Assembly (NCBI RefSeq): GCF_018687715.1
Contig: NC_056767.1
Location: 29,022,001-29,086,000, forward strand
Source of the DNA: Carya illinoinensis
Lineage: Eukaryota; Streptophyta; Magnoliopsida; Fagales; Juglandaceae
Length of the DNA stretch: 64,000 nucleotides
Direction: 5' to 3'
The position numbers were made by a program, and so were the translations under genes. Positions 22,220 to 36,500 of the stretch are shown here, one piece after another. How positions within the stretch are numbered: the first letter of the stretch is position 1; every line of letters starts with the position of its first letter. The notes below the pieces were generated by a model. The model had not been told where the DNA came from. It saw only the letters and a list, made by a program, of their open reading frames with translations, and made no database searches.

Positions 22220-24870
22220 CGATGCATCAAGGTGCTTTTACTGAAGGTAAAATCATCACCGATGGTATTGCTTTGGCTCAAGAACTCACTCATAGTTTAT
22301 CTAGAATAGTCTAAGGTAATAATGTCATGCTCAAGGTCAACATGGCCAAAGCCTTTAACAGATTCAGTTGGCATTATCTCATTGGTGTTCTTACCTCTTT
22401 TGGTTTTAGCGAGGGTGTTATCTCCCTTCTTCATAATTGCTTCTCCAATAATACTTTTTTTATTTGTTTAAATGGTACTCATTTTGGGTATATTACTTCA
22501 AGATCTAAGATAATGTGAACCTTTATCTTCCTTGCTTTTCATTCTTAGTGAAGAGCCTTTGAGTAGAGGCCTCCACAAGTTTATGGCGGATGACCAGATT
22601 TCTCCCTACGCTATCTCTCATGATTGTACCTCAATTTCTCATATTTTGCTTGTCAATGATCTTTTGATCTTCACTAATGGCTCCAAAAATAGTCTCAGCA
22701 CTCTTATGAAGTTCACCCCCCATTATGAATGCATGTCTAGTCAAAAGATCAATCAATCCAAGAGTATCTTATTACTATCCAAGAATGTCTGTCGTTCCAG
22801 AATACTCATTGTTGAGTCTACTACGAGCTTTCATGGGGGTGTCTTCCCTACTACTTACCTAGGGGCCCCCCCTCTCTTACAAAAAAAATTCCTTTGTCAA
22901 CTTACGACAACATCCTCACCAAGATTTATAAGAAGATAGCTAGTTGGAAAGGACATCTTTTTATCCATTGGTGGTAAACTTTGATTAAATCAGTTTTATC
23001 CTCCATTCCGATCCATATCCTCTATGTTCCTAGTCTCCCAAAAGAGTCATTGAATCCATTCGTAGATCTTTTGATAATTTCTTTTGGGGTGACTCCGATG
23101 GTCATCCTAAGAAGAAATGGTCTCACAAAATTGTATTTGTCATCCAATTTCTGAATGTGGTCTTGGTATCAGGAACCTCTATGATGTTATCAAGGCTCTT
23201 CATTATAAATTGGCTTAGGGATTTCTGTCTTCTAATTCCATCTGGGCGAAACTCTTTTTCCAAAAAAACATGAATAAAGTTCACTCTTTAGGTCTCATTA
23301 AGGCTAAATCTTTCCACTCTAACTCTTGGAAAATTGTTTGCAACTATCTACCTATAATACATTAGGAAAGGCAATGGAAAATTCAGGAAGGCACCCTAAT
23401 TTTTTGGCATAATGACTGGGCAGGGAAAGGTTCGTTGCCCAAAAAGGTTTCAATATCTCTAACCCTAACCTTCTTCTTAAAGACATGTGCTCTTCCATAG
23501 GTTGGAACATTGAAAAGCTTATGGCCCTTGGTGACCATGCTCTCCTTTAGGAGGTTTGTATTTATCTGGTGAGATTTAAGTTGGGCCTTGATTCGAGAGT
23601 TTGGAAACACACCAATGATGGAAACTTTAGTTATAAATATGCTTGGAACGTTTTTAGGGATCACTACTCATTTTTCTCATTTGGTCCTTATATATATGGA
23701 ATCATGTTCTCCCTATCAAGGTTTCTATTTTCGTTTGGAAATTATGGCATAATGACATTCTTCTAGATGATTAGACCCAACACTCTAGTATCTTTTTGGA
23801 TTCCAAATATTCTTGTTGCTCTGAGGGTTTTTTAGAGACCGCTAACCATGTCTTTGTAGACTGTGTCGTCTCTAAACGAGTTTGGCACCATTTTTTTTTT
23901 CTATTTTTTGTTTCAATTTCACCACCCTTGATAATTTGAGGAATCAAGTCACTCAATGGTGGCTTGCCTCTAGAGGCTCGGACCAATTTCATAATCTTGG
24001 TAGCCTTCGGAAGTCTCTAATTCTTTGGGAGATTTGGATTACAAGGAACAAAACTAGATTCAAAGACAATCTCATTAACTCTGATATCATCATTTATAAG
24101 ATTGTCAATTGGCTTAGGAATTTCAACATGCTTCTAAAGCCTCGTTCTCTACTCGTCAACTCAAATGCTTCCACCCTCGTGTCTTTTCACATTTCTCAAA
24201 TCACCATCTGTGCTAAGAGGCCAATCTTAGTGAAATGGTTTCTTCCTCCTTTTGAAGCACTCAAATTAAAAATTGATGATGCTTCCAAAGGCAACCATGG
24301 TTCTTATGGTTGTAGCAGTATCTTTAGGTCCTTTAATTGCTCCATTATTGCTGATTTTTCTTATTTCTTGGACTTTGGTACTAATACTCTTACAGAATTA
24401 TCAATTTTGAGATTTGGTCTTTCTATATTTTATCAGTTAAGTATTTCTGAACTTATTGTTGGATCATATTCTCTCATTGTCGAAAATTGGTTTAATACTG
24501 AATCCCAACCCCTTGACAATATTTTGATATTTGGGATGATGTTTCGCCATTCAAGCATTATTTTCATTTTAGTTTCAAATACGTTTACAGAGAGGGCAAT
24601 GCTTTAGCAGATAGTCTCAACTCATTTGGAGCCCTGGCCAGCACGAAAAGTTTTTCTTCTCTAGTTCAATTGCCTAAGCATATGCGTGGCTTGCATGCTC
24701 TCTAGCTTTCGACATTGTCTCTAATTTATTATTCATTTATGGATTCTTTATAATCTTATTTTATTAATTTTCTCATTTTATTTTCTTTATGAGCTTGTTT
24801 TGAGATCTTATTGTAATCGCTCCCTTTGTATACGGTATTTCACCGTCAGTCATAAATAAAGGTTATCAAT
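22220..24870 (+). mobile_element. Degenerate L1-type LINE (RT to RNase H, 5'-truncated)
   Basis: Reading in several frames gives an eroded LINE ORF2: QGAFTEGKIITDGIALAQEL and KVNMAKAFNRFSWHYLIGVL (reverse transcriptase fingers/palm), then LLVNDLLIF where an intact element has a FADD-type motif, a zf-RVT stretch around 23560-23660, and an RNase H remnant at 24230-24500 (LKLKIDDASKGN). Many stops and frameshifts are present. A 3' end with AATAAAGG is seen near 24858. It is an old, inactive insertion; the 5' half with the endonuclease is missing. Confidence 0.85.
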
Positions 24871-25124
24871 AAGATTAGAATCTCGTCCATCCATCTATCG
24901 CTCGACACCCCGTCCCCACCGTAATCCCGTCTCCACGTAATCCATCTATCGTCGTAATTGAGTATTTTTCTCCCTATAATTTTTTTATTTTTTTATTTTT
25001 GGATAATGAGACCAGTTTTCGTCTTTGATATATTCAGCAAACTCCAATTACCACTCTTCCAAGGTGTTGTTCTACCCTGAAGAGTTTCTTTCAGGGGCAT
25101 AGAGCTTTTCTTCTGGTTTGAGGG

Positions 25125-28100
25125 ATGATGGACTGTGCTTCTTCTAATCCCTTTTCGCATGGTCCCATCGCATTTTTGCGAGGTAAAGGAATCCTTCGAA
25201 CACCCAGAGTAGACCCATTTAAAGTTTCCTTCCAGAGGAATCATCCCGAAATCCTGAAGCTTGACCGACACCCAGACGGTCTCGCCTCGTTCCGTTCTTT
25301 CCAGGTATGCCCCTCTCTGAAATCCCACAGCTCAAGTTTGTTGGGTATGACACTTGACTGGAAATATGGGAAATATGTTTGAGTTTCATGGAATTAAGAT
25401 AGTGTATTGATATATTGTTATTGGTGAGACTGCTTGTATCTTGGAATAAATTCTATTGAGTGAATAACAATGTGGGTGTTTGGCAAACCGCATAACTAGT
25501 TCAGTTAGATTTTGAACCGATCGAGAAATGAAAACTTGTTCGATTTCGAATTTGCTGGCTGACACTGGGCTTCTATTTGAATCAATCGAAGGAAAGTTCC
25601 TGATATATTCAGGGTCTACAATAACAATGACTGATTTCTGTTAAAAGTTTGTAACAAAACAATTTTGATTATGAGTGTGTTTCTTGAGTAACCAGAATCA
25701 AACGTTGAAGTGTCTCCAGTTACTGTAACTGAGCTTGAAAATCTAGCCCGTGTGAAACTGCTTCGATTCTAATAGATGTAGTTCTGAGGAACTTCCTATC
25801 TAGTGTTTATTCTTCATGTCTCCACTTTCATTCTTTTGCAGCGTAGTAGCAGTAAAATCATACTACCATTAAATTCTACAAATCCAACACTGAAGTTGCA
25901 CCAATCATATGCATTGGTCATCACAAGCGAACTTCCTCAAAATGCCGATTTTCCTCGCTATTATTCAAGGAAGGAGAAAAAGCCTTTTCCAACACCCGTA
26001 TTGGAGCTGAGGCGGGCTGCCAGGGAGAGATTTAAAAACAGTAAAGGCCGGCCTAAAAAACCTGCCCCACCCCCAAAGAATGGGCTACTTGTGAAGAGCC
26101 TTGTACCACTCGCTTATGATGTGTTCAATGCAAGGATAACATTGATTAACAATCTCAAGAAACTCTTAAAGGTTGTGTGTGTGCATGCTTGCGGGTAATC
26201 CATTCCTCCTGATTATCCTTTGCCAATAACAAAATTCGAGTCATGGGGAGCTTATGGAAAAAGTGAGATCAATATTTGTTAAAGCAGGGAAAGTCAAATT
26301 CGTGGGGCGCTGCACATCATTTGTCAAACTAACCTGTTGCATGCATTCATGATTAATATCTATCCTGCATGATAATTGTGTACACGGTGATGCAACAACA
26401 TATTGATAAACATCCCACTTAGTTATGTGAGACAAACTTAGGTATCTTTGCTTGGTTTTTAAACTGGCTGTCATTGCATGAGATTACTTCATATGAGCAA
26501 TTCTTCTAATTTGTTGTTAACCGGGGAACATGTTACTCTACGTGAACAACAATTGTACTGTTATCTAAGCAACCTAGCAAAAGTTATTGTTTGTCAGAGC
26601 ATTGGTGGAGCTCAAACTTATTGTTTAAAGGCTAGAATACATTTTGATTCCCGTAAGTTTGAATTTGGTGTCAATTTGGTCCATAAAGTTTAACTTTCAT
26701 GATATCATCCATGAAAGTTTGGCTTGTTATTGGTGTCGTCCTTCCATCCATCGTTGTTAATCATAGTTGTTAGTTGTCAAATGATTTTACTAATGAGCAT
26801 AAACGATATTCTTTTGTTGAGCCTTTTTTTCTTTCAAGAGATAATTTCATTGAAGAAAAAGAAAACAAATTAACGTAGTTGACAATAAGGACAGGGATAT
26901 ACCAGAGATATTTTCTTTAAGGCTCAGCAGATTTGGATTGAGCTTTGATTACATGCCTTTATGAGGACTACAGAGGCAAAAGTATGGCCCCACAAGATAA
27001 AAACTATTTGTTATAGAGTATGAATTGGTATTGCACCTGTAGAAAATTTGGTATATGTGTGCATTGTGTTGTTTCTAATTTGTGTGATTTTGATGTGGGG
27101 ATGTTCAAACTTTAGAAATTGAATCCCTTTACCCAATATCCACAGTATCCACCGTGACTGGAAAACACTGCATTCTACACAATCAAATCTGGCTTGCATT
27201 TCTTGTGGAACATGCTATTCACTTGTCAACAAGTTGCAGTTTTAGATAAGCTGCTGCAACTTCACTACTCTGAAATGGAATCCAATCCGAACTTTTTATC
27301 TCTCGGTCATTGGTCTTGATCAGAACCTCTGCTTTTGTGCACCTCACATGAAGAGCTAGTAATTCCCTCCCTTCAAGTATTTTTGAACCATGGCAGGACT
27401 TTTTATTGAACAAGTTACAAACTGCAGAAATATCTGTCTGATGGTATAGAATTAGATTATTCTAGTTGGATGAAATGGGGCATAATAGTTGGGTCTTTAT
27501 GATCAGAGCATGCAACTACTTGGTTCTTGAGTTGGATTTTTGTAAGTCTTTGAGAGTTCCCAGTGAAGAAATTGGAATTGAAATAACATTTAGCACTAGG
27601 TTGATGACTCTGGTCTTGATGGAGTACACAAATCGATCAAGTGGCTTACTACAAAAGTTAATCCTTGCCAGTATCTTTTGGTTTCGGTGTTGGTGACTCC
27701 ACTTGGAACATTTGGCCTGAAACAAGCACTTTCTCTGTGTTTTTTTTTTTCCTGTTTTCTTAATGGGGATAAATGGAAGTATCAAATTAACAGACTAAAA
27801 CTAAAAACTAGCCAAAATTTATATGGACCTAAATCTGTCTTGATGAATAAATTTTGTGACTTCTGTCTTGAATGCTTTTGCAGCTGCTGCAATGAAATTC
27901 ATGTGGGACACGTTGGGCATCCATTCAGATCTTGTAGGGGCCAAAATGCTAACGTCCGCAAGGGCCTTCATGTATGGACAAGTGCAACTGTGGACGACAT
28001 AGTCTTATCAGTGGAAGCCTTCCACCTCTGTGACCGCCTAGGAAAGCGTATTCCTCATGAGGAGAGATTCTCAATTCCTCGAATTCCAGCAGTAGTTGAA

Positions 28101-28715
28101 CTCTGCATCCAAGCTGGTGTCAATCTTCGTGAGTTTCCAACAAAACGGAGAAGAAAGCCTGTCATTCGCATTGGGAAAAAGGAATTTGTTGATGCAGATG
28201 AAAGTGAACTACCAGATCCTGTTCCAGAAGTTCCTGAGAAACCATTATTAACCGAAATACCAGATTCAGAGATAGTAGCCCCATCTGATGAAGACGATGT
28301 AGCTTGGCTTGGAGAGGAAACGCTACAAGCTTGGGAAAAGATGAGGGGAGGTGCCAAGAGGCTCATGAAGATGTACCCTGTGAGGGTTTGTGGATATTGC
28401 CCGGAGGTGCATGTGGGTGCTAGTGGGCACAAGGCACAGAACTGTGGGGCACACAAGCACCAGCAGCGGAATGGGCAGCATGGTTGGCAGTCGGCAGTGC
28501 TAGATGACTTGATACCACCTAGATATGTGTGGCATGTTCCTGATGTAAATGGACTGCCATTGCAACGGGAGCTCAGGAACTTCTATGGTCAAGCACCTGC
28601 GGTAGTCGAGATATGCATACAGGCTGGTGCTGTTGTGCCGGATGAGTACAAATCAACAATGAGGCTGGATGTAGGGATCCCCTCGGATGTTAAAGAAGCA
28701 GAAATGGTCATTTGA
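25125..28715 (+). CDS. APO2: APO-family organelle protein, APO2-like
   Basis: Three exons: 25125-25304, 25842-26194 and 27884-28715 (454 aa, phases consistent). The APO family is plant-specific and known for organelle RNA binding and splicing; the founding member is needed for photosystem I accumulation. The first exon plus early exon 2 form a variable Ser/Arg-containing leader, as expected for a transit peptide. Then come NADFPRYYSRKEKKPFPTPV and ELRRAARERFK, typical of the APO2 branch. Two APO motifs of the form CxxC-x5-G..GH-x4-C are present: CGCCNEIHVGHVGHPFRSC (about 176-194, spanning the exon 2/3 junction) and CGYCPEVHVGASGHKAQNC (about 346-364). The IPAVVELCIQAGV and APAVVEICIQAGA repeats close each half. 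No lesions. Assignment to APO2 over APO1 rests on remembered sequence features. Confidence 0.88.
26195..27883 (+). other. Large intron of the APO2-like gene
   Basis: A 1.69-kb intron between GCGG|GTAATC and TTTTGCAG|CTG. 26640-26800 contains a run like GTTTGAATTTGGTGTCAATTTGG, reminiscent of a common plant DNA-transposon end, but no boundaries could be set. Nothing else is recognised in it. Confidence 0.6.
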
Positions 28716-29089
28716 CGTGATTGTATTTCGTAATTTCTTCTTTCCTCAAAACCATTATTTTCAAACACAATGTAGAGTATTTGTAGAATAGTCGAGTTGA
28801 ATACAGTAGAAACTTCCATCTGATTTTGATCAGTAATAAGAGTTGTATGAAGTTGTCCTTTCATCTCGATTAGGAGATTCTAAAATTATGGAGGCTTAGC
28901 TCAATCATCACACATCTTTTCAAGTTCATCATAGTTGGATAATGACATAAGCTTGGAACTAAATGGTTGTTGGTGATCCATCTCAATACTCAATATTGTC
29001 TTTATTTGTTACCCAAGTTTTTACCATCCTTGAAATGCGTGAGGTGGTATTGAGAACAATACCGGATGGGGAAGATTTTTTTTTTTATT

Positions 29090-29560
29090 TTTTTATGAAA
29101 AATTCTATACATCATATTATCATCTCACTTTCATCCTATTACGTAAGATATGACCCATTTATCACTATTGAATGATCATTTATTGCATACTTTTTTATCA
29201 TCTAATAGTGATGAATGTGCCACATTTTATTTAGTAAAATGAAAATAATACGAAAGTGTGATATATAGTATTACTCATAATATTTTAATAATATTTTATT
29301 TAACTTTCAATTTTTATCTCAACTTATCTCATTTCATGTCAATTCACTATCCAAGCGACACTAATAAAAATGAAAAATTTTATACACTATATTATCATTC
29401 TATTTTTATTTTACTAAATAAAATATGGCACATTTATTATCATTAAATATTTATTTATTATATGTTTATTTATTATTTAATGATGATGAATGTATTACAT
29501 ATTATTTAATATGATTAAAATAAAATAAGAATATGGTGTATAGTATTAATCAGGAAAAAT
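29090..29560. mobile_element. Two related fold-back MITEs with a MITE fragment between
   Basis: 29093-29275 and 29366-29556 each run from an AAATTTTATACA-type end to a TATAGTATTA-type end, with inverted arms around an ATTTATTAT core and shared GTAAAATGAAAATA / GATGAATGT words. Between them, 29279-29360 is a piece of the 2333/40048 MITE family. No gene lies in 28716-29850 apart from these. Confidence 0.55.
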
Positions 29561-29851
29561 ACGTTATATTTAAAAAGTTTTTCGAGCTTGATTGGTAAAT
29601 GGAAGTTCAATTTTCTGACTTAGATAATTCTGTGATTTGGATTTCCAGATATCGACAAGCGAAATGACGAAGCTACGGACAAACGCACAAGTTGGTATTT
29701 TGGTGATACTGTTTATGTAAACGGTGTATGAACAGTAACTTGGAATTTGCAGTGCCAATTCACCGTAAACCCCACACCCGTCACCTTCGTTCGTACTACG
29801 TTGTTTCTTAAGCGGGCCACAGAGAGAGAGAGAGAGAGAGGGATTTCATCG

Positions 29852-32800
29852 ATGGAAGTTGCTTCCAACGCACCACGCACTATACTCCATCATTTTGGTT
29901 TGTTCGCTTTTTCTTTATCCGAACTATTCGTCTGTCTTTTTCAGTCTCTGAATTTCTCGCTCTTCACACAAATTTTCAGGTTTTAAGGAATCGAGATCTT
30001 TCGCGGCATCGTCATTATTTCCAGTAATTGCTTATCTATTCAATGTGTATTTTATTTTACCCGTGTTTGTTTCCTGAGAAAACGAACTTGGGGTAGTCTT
30101 ACCTGGTTTGACTATTACTTATCAACCAAGCAAAATACTGCATTTTTTTTAATAGGAAAACACTTTCGATTTTTACAGGTTTTGGTTGAGAACGTTGTTC
30201 TAGAATAATATTCAGGAAAATGATTTTTTTTTCCCCATAAAATATCGTTTTACGATCATCTCAAATGATGTGGTTGTCTTTTTACTTTCCTCTCCTTTCA
30301 GGTCCAAGGATAGTGATAGTCGTTATAGATTGTGTTATCTTTAGGGTTTGATAAGTATAAGCTGTTGGCACCGATTTTACAGAGCAAATATTTGTTATTA
30401 ATAATAATTTCTTCCATGAAGGACCCAGTTCTGGTAAAATGAGATCAATATCCCAGTCCTATCACTTAGCTGACCTAAATCGTTATTCCTGCATTGTGCG
30501 ATGTCAATTTGAATGACCTTCCTACGCAGCATATGTTATCCTGAATTTCATGTTCCTAAATGTTTATTTTGTGTTTAGCGATATTGAGAAAAGCAATTTT
30601 TTTTTCCTACTTTGATACTGGTGTTATTTACATAAATTTGGTTCCATGGTTCAGTCGTGCAGTTATAAAGGACATTACACTGTATGCCCTCCGCATAAAC
30701 ATGCAATTTCAATAAATTCTACTAACTGTAAGTAAGTCTATCTCTAGCATTTGCTTATTAAAAAAAAAACGTCTCTAGCATTTAATCATACCGTTGAATG
30801 TAGATAGCCTTCATGCCCATATAAATGAGCAATGACATGCTTCATTTCCAGTTGATATTCGTTTAACAATATTTTGTTTTAGTCTTTCACCATTTCTGGC
30901 GTAAAAGGACCTATCTTCTCTTTTTATTTTTTTGCTTGATCACAGACTGTATCAATTATTTCATAGGGATGCGTTTTTAGACTTCCTAATTACTCCCCTT
31001 ACAAACTACACATTATCATCAGAACAGGGTAAAATGTACATTGTGATGCTTATCTTCTTGTGTTGATTCCCTGCTTCCTGCAATTTATGGGTGGTGGAGA
31101 GAAGCTGTTATGTTCTGACCTTTGTAAAAAATTCTTGAAAAACAGAGTCCCCTTTGTTTTATGTCTTAAGTATGAACCGCACAAAGACGTTGCTGAGACT
31201 ACATATATAATCTTCATTGTTTTGTGGAACATGGATTGTGATATTTGGTATTTCCTTCTATGAAGTCTGATGTCATTTATGGAAACATAATTTTTCAAAT
31301 TTTTTGATTGTGAGCCTTTTCTTTTGCAGCTGCTCAAAGTAGTTATTTATCTGTTCCAAGGAAGTATGTCAGTTTGCCACGGCACTATTTAAAGCCAAAG
31401 GAGGATCTAAATAGACCATATTATGATAATAGATTGCATAACGGAAATAGATACGTAGTTGTGAGATCTGAACTTGCTGGAACTGGGAACTATGATGCCA
31501 GCTCCCCATTATCAGGTTTCTCCTTAAATCATTTTCTGATATTAAACATGTTTATATTTAAGCTTATCAGCCTAATCTTTTCCCTTTTAACATCTTCAAA
31601 GTGCAGAACATAAGTTGGGCTCAAAAATTAGGGGAATATGCTTTTATGCTGTCACTGCTTTCAATGCCATCTTTCTGTTTGTGCTGATGCTGGTGGCACA
31701 TCCATTTGTTCTCTTGTTTGATCGATACCAAAGAAGATTTCATCATTTCATTGCCAAAACTTGGGCAACTTTCACTGTCACTCCATTTCTTAAAATCGAG
31801 TATGAGGGATTGGAGAATCTGCCTCCTGATATTCCTGCTGTATATATTTCCAACCACCAGAGCTTTCTAGACATCTATACTCTTTTCACTCTGGGAAGAA
31901 GCTTCAAGTTCATCAGCAAGACTTCAATATTCCTCTATCCCATTATTGGTTGGGCCATGTTTCTGATGGGTACCATTCCTTTGAAGCGCATGGACAGTAG
32001 AAGCCAGTTGGTAATTCCTTCTCTTATAAATGGTTTCTTATTGCAGTTGTCATTTATAGTATTTCTAGGTTTGATGGCAATACAACACAGCTATGCAATG
32101 GTAAATTCTTCTTTCTATCTTTCCTGGTGAAGTGTTATCATCTTACTCTCAAACTATGATTATGGAGCTCTGTTGGCTTTTTCTCATGCAGGACTGTTTT
32201 AAGCGATGCATGTATCTTATAGAGAAGGGGGCCTCTGTCTTCTTCTTCCCAGAAGGAACACGGAGTAAAGATGGAAAATTAGGTGCTTTCAAGGTGAGTT
32301 CATATCAGTGTCTTCATCATCTGTGTGGACTGATATGACCTTTTCCTTTAGGGAAACCAGAAATTGAAATTCACATGCTTTGTTTGGCTGCTGAGGATCA
32401 TGTCAAAAAGGAAATACACATAGTACTTTCCTTTTCTCTATGAGCAAATGAATCATTAAGTTATAGTCCTATCATATTTCCAACTCACATGTGCTCTTTG
32501 ATGCGCTTTAGTACTTTTTATTGTTGCATGCAGAGTGATTACATCTGTGGCTATTGTGAATACCACTCGAGGATCTATTCAATTTCAGAACATGTTTAGT
32601 TCTTATTTCCAATTTGACCCCCGTCTGCTCATTATCTCCGTTGGAACTCTCGTATTTCCTCTGAAATTTACTGTTTATCTTTCTGGTGTATGTAGAAAGG
32701 TGCATTCAGTGTTTCAGTAAAAACCAAAGTGCCAGTGGTACCTATTACCCTTAAGGGAACTGGGAAAATCATGCCTGCAGGAATGGAGGGTATCTTGAAT

Positions 32801-32908
32801 TTTGGTTCCATAAAAGTTGTTATCCATAAGCCTATGAAAGGAAATGATCTAGATGTACTATGTAAGGAGGCTAGAAACATAATCGAAGATGAGCTCAATC
32901 ACCAATGA
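29852..32908 (+). CDS. LPAT1: Plastid 1-acyl-sn-glycerol-3-phosphate acyltransferase (LPAT1/ATS2-type)
   Basis: Proposed exons: 29852-29897, 31330-31515, 31607-32010, 32192-32293 and 32696-32908 (316 aa, phases close). The enzyme turns lysophosphatidic acid into phosphatidic acid at the plastid envelope, the second acylation of plastid glycerolipid synthesis. It has a membrane segment (GICFYAVTAFNAIFLFVLML), the NHQSFLD acyltransferase motif (NHx4D, about 159), KFISKTSIF, IPLKRMD, FFPEGTRSKDG (about 230-240) and VPVVPITLKGTGKIMP. The coding part from 31330 on is secure. The first exon is less so: a possible extra leader exon around 29979-30022 does not keep phase, and the leader is shorter than usual for this family. 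A GA repeat lies just upstream of the ATG. Confidence 0.85.
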
Positions 32909-33403
32909 CAAGATATCTGATACAGGAAGTTCTCTTTTTATTGCAAATTTGCAACAGCTTAATACCAAATCCTTAATGTGGAATCAAGAAAAAGAAATCG
33001 GAAGGTATAAATCAATTAAGCTTTTTCGTCTGGATTAATTGTTGTCATAACCATGTCACGTGAGAAGTAAGGTGATCTTTATTTCCAATCAATATGACTG
33101 GTATGTAATCTTGTGTGTAGACTTATTATGGCTCTTTTGCAGATATCACAAATGATGGAAGTATTGTATGCAATCTTTTCTGTTTTCTTTATTCTTTTCT
33201 TTTTTTCTTTTTTTTTAAAAAAAAAGAATGGAAATAGAATATGATATGGACATGGAGTCTACCTGGATCCAGTATTTCTATTTTTGGAACCTGAAACAAC
33301 GTTGAACTGTCAAAGTTGGTTGAATCATGAATGTTGCCCAATAAAGGATGGTTTGACTGGACTGATTGCACTTAATATAAAAAGTATAAAATGACAATAA
33401 TAT

Positions 33404-33408
<5 letters not shown>

Positions 33409-33461
<53 letters not shown>
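33409..33461. repeat. (CT)n microsatellite
   Basis: About 26 uninterrupted CT units in the 3' flank of the LPAT1-type gene, 90 bp before the LINE target site. Likely length-polymorphic. Confidence 0.95.
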
Positions 33462-33463
<2 letters not shown>

Positions 33464-33580
33464 AGATGCATCGTGGAAATCTTAATGGTCATTTTGTGTG
33501 AGCCAGATTTTAAGTTTTACCATATGTTGAGCTACTCAGCCACTCTTCTTCTTTTTTTTGAAAGGAAATGAGAAACTTCA

Positions 33581-36500
33581 TTAACTTGATGAAATAGCAT
33601 AAGACTGCCTACAATCTGGTTGAATAACCAGCTCTGCAGAATAAACATCCAATTCTAAGGAAGCCTTAGCAAGAGAATGAGCAAAAACATTGCAACTACG
33701 TTTAACAAAAACAACTTTCCAACTTCTAAAATTTGAAAGAATAACTTTTGTATCATTAAGAACCATTCCCACCCTATCTCCTCTGTCCTTATCCTGTTGC
33801 AGACCAAGAACAATCTGGCTGGAATCACCTTCTAGTATCACAGAGTCCAATTCAAGCTCCATAGCCAAGGCAACAGCATAAAAGGCTCCCTGAGCCTCTG
33901 CTAGAAGTGGATCAAACAAACTAGGCCGTGACAACTTGTAAGTAGCAAGAACCCGACCCTCATGATCTCTAGCCACTATACCATACCCTGCACTTCCTTT
34001 GGATTCTGACAAGGCAGCATCCCAATTGATCTTGACTTGACCAATTGGAGGAGGAGACCATCTTGTACTATCAACTGCAGACTCACTTTGCAAAGTATTA
34101 GCATCAACCTGAACAGCTTGAAACTGGGATAGCAATTCCTTAGCCTTATTAAACAAAACAGAAGGATGAACAAATAAACCTTCAAAAATAAATTGATTCC
34201 TCCGATGCCATATACTCCTAGCTATGACAGCAAGATTATCCATTTCTTCCTGGTCACAAGCAGACATCAGCTTCTCCACCAACTCCTTAAAACAGCCAGG
34301 TCTAATGGAGCTTTTGTTAATCACAGGGGGCCCTTGACTCCACACATCCATAGCTGAGATACAGGACCACAAAGCATGAGTCACAGATTCTTCTTCCGTG
34401 AGGCAAATAGGACACAAAGGTGATTCAACAACCTTTTTCTTATAAAGATTCAGAGATGTAGGCAAGGATTCTAGGCAGGCTCTCCATAAAAATACTTTAG
34501 TAGCATTGGGAATTCTGAACTTCCAACATGAGGTCCACTCTTCCTTGTTATGTTGCCCAGAAGATGCTTGTCCTCGAGGTCTATTAACAATCTCCTTCTG
34601 CAGATGATAGGCACTCTTAACTGAAAAAGAGTCATCTCTTGTACCCAACCATATCAACCTGTCACTAGCTCCAACTGAACTGAGAGGAAGTTTTTGAATA
34701 GTGGCAGCTTCATACTCCCCAAACATAGACTTAACCAACTCCATTTTCCACTGCTTAGTTTCAGGATCTATAAGCTCAGCAACCATTGCAGTTTCTGGTA
34801 GATGATTAATGGGTGACTGAGGCTTATAAGTGATAGGACTCGGTAGCCATTTGTCCTTCCAAATTAAAGTATTTGCACCATTACCAATCCTCCAAAAAGA
34901 ACCTTCCTCAACCAAACCCTTAGCAGACCAGATGCTCCTCCACATAAAAGATGGTCTCACCCCCACCTTAGAATGAAAAAAGTCAGATGAAGGAAAGTAC
35001 TTCAATTTCAGCACCTGTGAAGCCAGAGAATCTGGGCGCTGAAGAATCCTCCACCCTTGCTTTGCCAACAAAGCCAAATTAAAGCTTTCCAAGTCTCGAA
35101 ATCCTAAACCTCCCACAGCTTTAGATTTCCCCATTTGTTGCCAAGAAACCCAATGGACTTTGTTTTCCTGTTGTTGCTGGTTCCACCAAAATTTATGCAT
35201 GACCCTATTGATTTCTCTTAGGAGGGCCTTAGGCAGTTTAAAAACCCCCATACAGTAAGTAGGGAGAGCTTGAATGACAGCCTTTAGGAGAATTTCCTTC
35301 CCAGCCTGAGACAACAGCTTTGTTTTCCAATGGCTAACCCGAGTTCTAACCCTGTCCAGTATTCCTTTAAAAGCTTGATACCTGGACTTACCAATGAGGG
35401 CAGGTAAGCCAAAGTATTTTTCATAACAAGAAGTAGATCTGAGCCCAACCAATTCCAAAATGTACTCCTTAGTAGCCTTCCTAGTATTTTTACTGAAAAA
35501 AATTGATGTTTTCTCAGTATTTAACTTCTGTCCTGATGCCCTTTCATAAAGACCAAGCATATCACGAATTCTAGCCCATTCCAAGGCATTTGCACGACAA
35601 AACAACAAACTGTCATCAGCAAAAAAGAGATGGTTTATGCTGATTTGACCCCTGCCAAAAGAGAAACCATGTATCTGTTTAATTGTTTCAGCTTGATTCA
35701 AAAGGGCACTTAGAGCTTCAGCAACAAGAATAAAAAGGTAAGGGGAAATTGGATCCCCTTGTCTTATGCCCCTAGAAGGTTGGAACCAGCCTTGAGGAGA
35801 GCCATTAACAAGCAGAGAATAAGAGACAGTTGTAACACATTGCATAACCAACTTGATCCATCTGTCATTAAAACCCATCTTATGCATGATTGCAGCCAAA
35901 AAATCCCACTCTACTCGATCATAAGCCTTACTCATATCCAACTTTAAAGCCATATATCCTTGTTGTCCCTTACCCTTAGAGTTCATAGAATGCAGGGTCT
36001 CAAAAGCCACTATAATGTTGTCAAGGATCAACCTTCCTGGCACAAAGGCACTTTGAGTAGGGGAAATAATTCGAGGAAGAATCAACTTTAGTCTGTTGGC
36101 CAAAACTTTAGATATCACCTTGTACAGCACGTTGCATAGGGAAATAGGTCTATAGTCAGAAACAGTTTGTGGCTTCTTGACTTTAGGAATTAGCACTATG
36201 TATGTTTCATTAATACTACCAATATCTCCCATAGAATTAAGAACCTTGAGCACAGCTTTAGTAAGGGCACCTCCAACTGTATCCCAATGCTTTTGATAGA
36301 AGACTGCTGAAAAACCATCAGGGCCAGGAGACCCCAATGGATTCATTTGAAATAAGGCTGCTTGGACTTCCTCTTGTGTAAATACTCTTGACAACATGCT
36401 GTTCATTTCCTCATCTACCTTCTGATCCACATGGGCCAAACAATCTGCAATATTAATAGGATTAGAAGTAGAAAAAAGACTTTGGTAATGCCTACAGAAT

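Noticed and set aside
25000..25330. Minus-strand 111-codon frame opposite the first APO2 exon
   Set aside because: Antisense shadow of the coding exon at 25125-25304, with no independent evidence.
27678..27883. Upstream extension of the last APO2 exon as a longer open frame
   Set aside because: The frame is open by chance through the intron end. The CxxC motif is only completed by splicing GCGG at 26194 to the acceptor at 27883.
29979..30022. Possible extra leader exon of the LPAT1-type gene (FKESRSFAASSLFP)
   Set aside because: Its composition suits a transit peptide, but its 44-nt length breaks the phase into the exon at 31330 with the best splice sites. Transcript data would decide.
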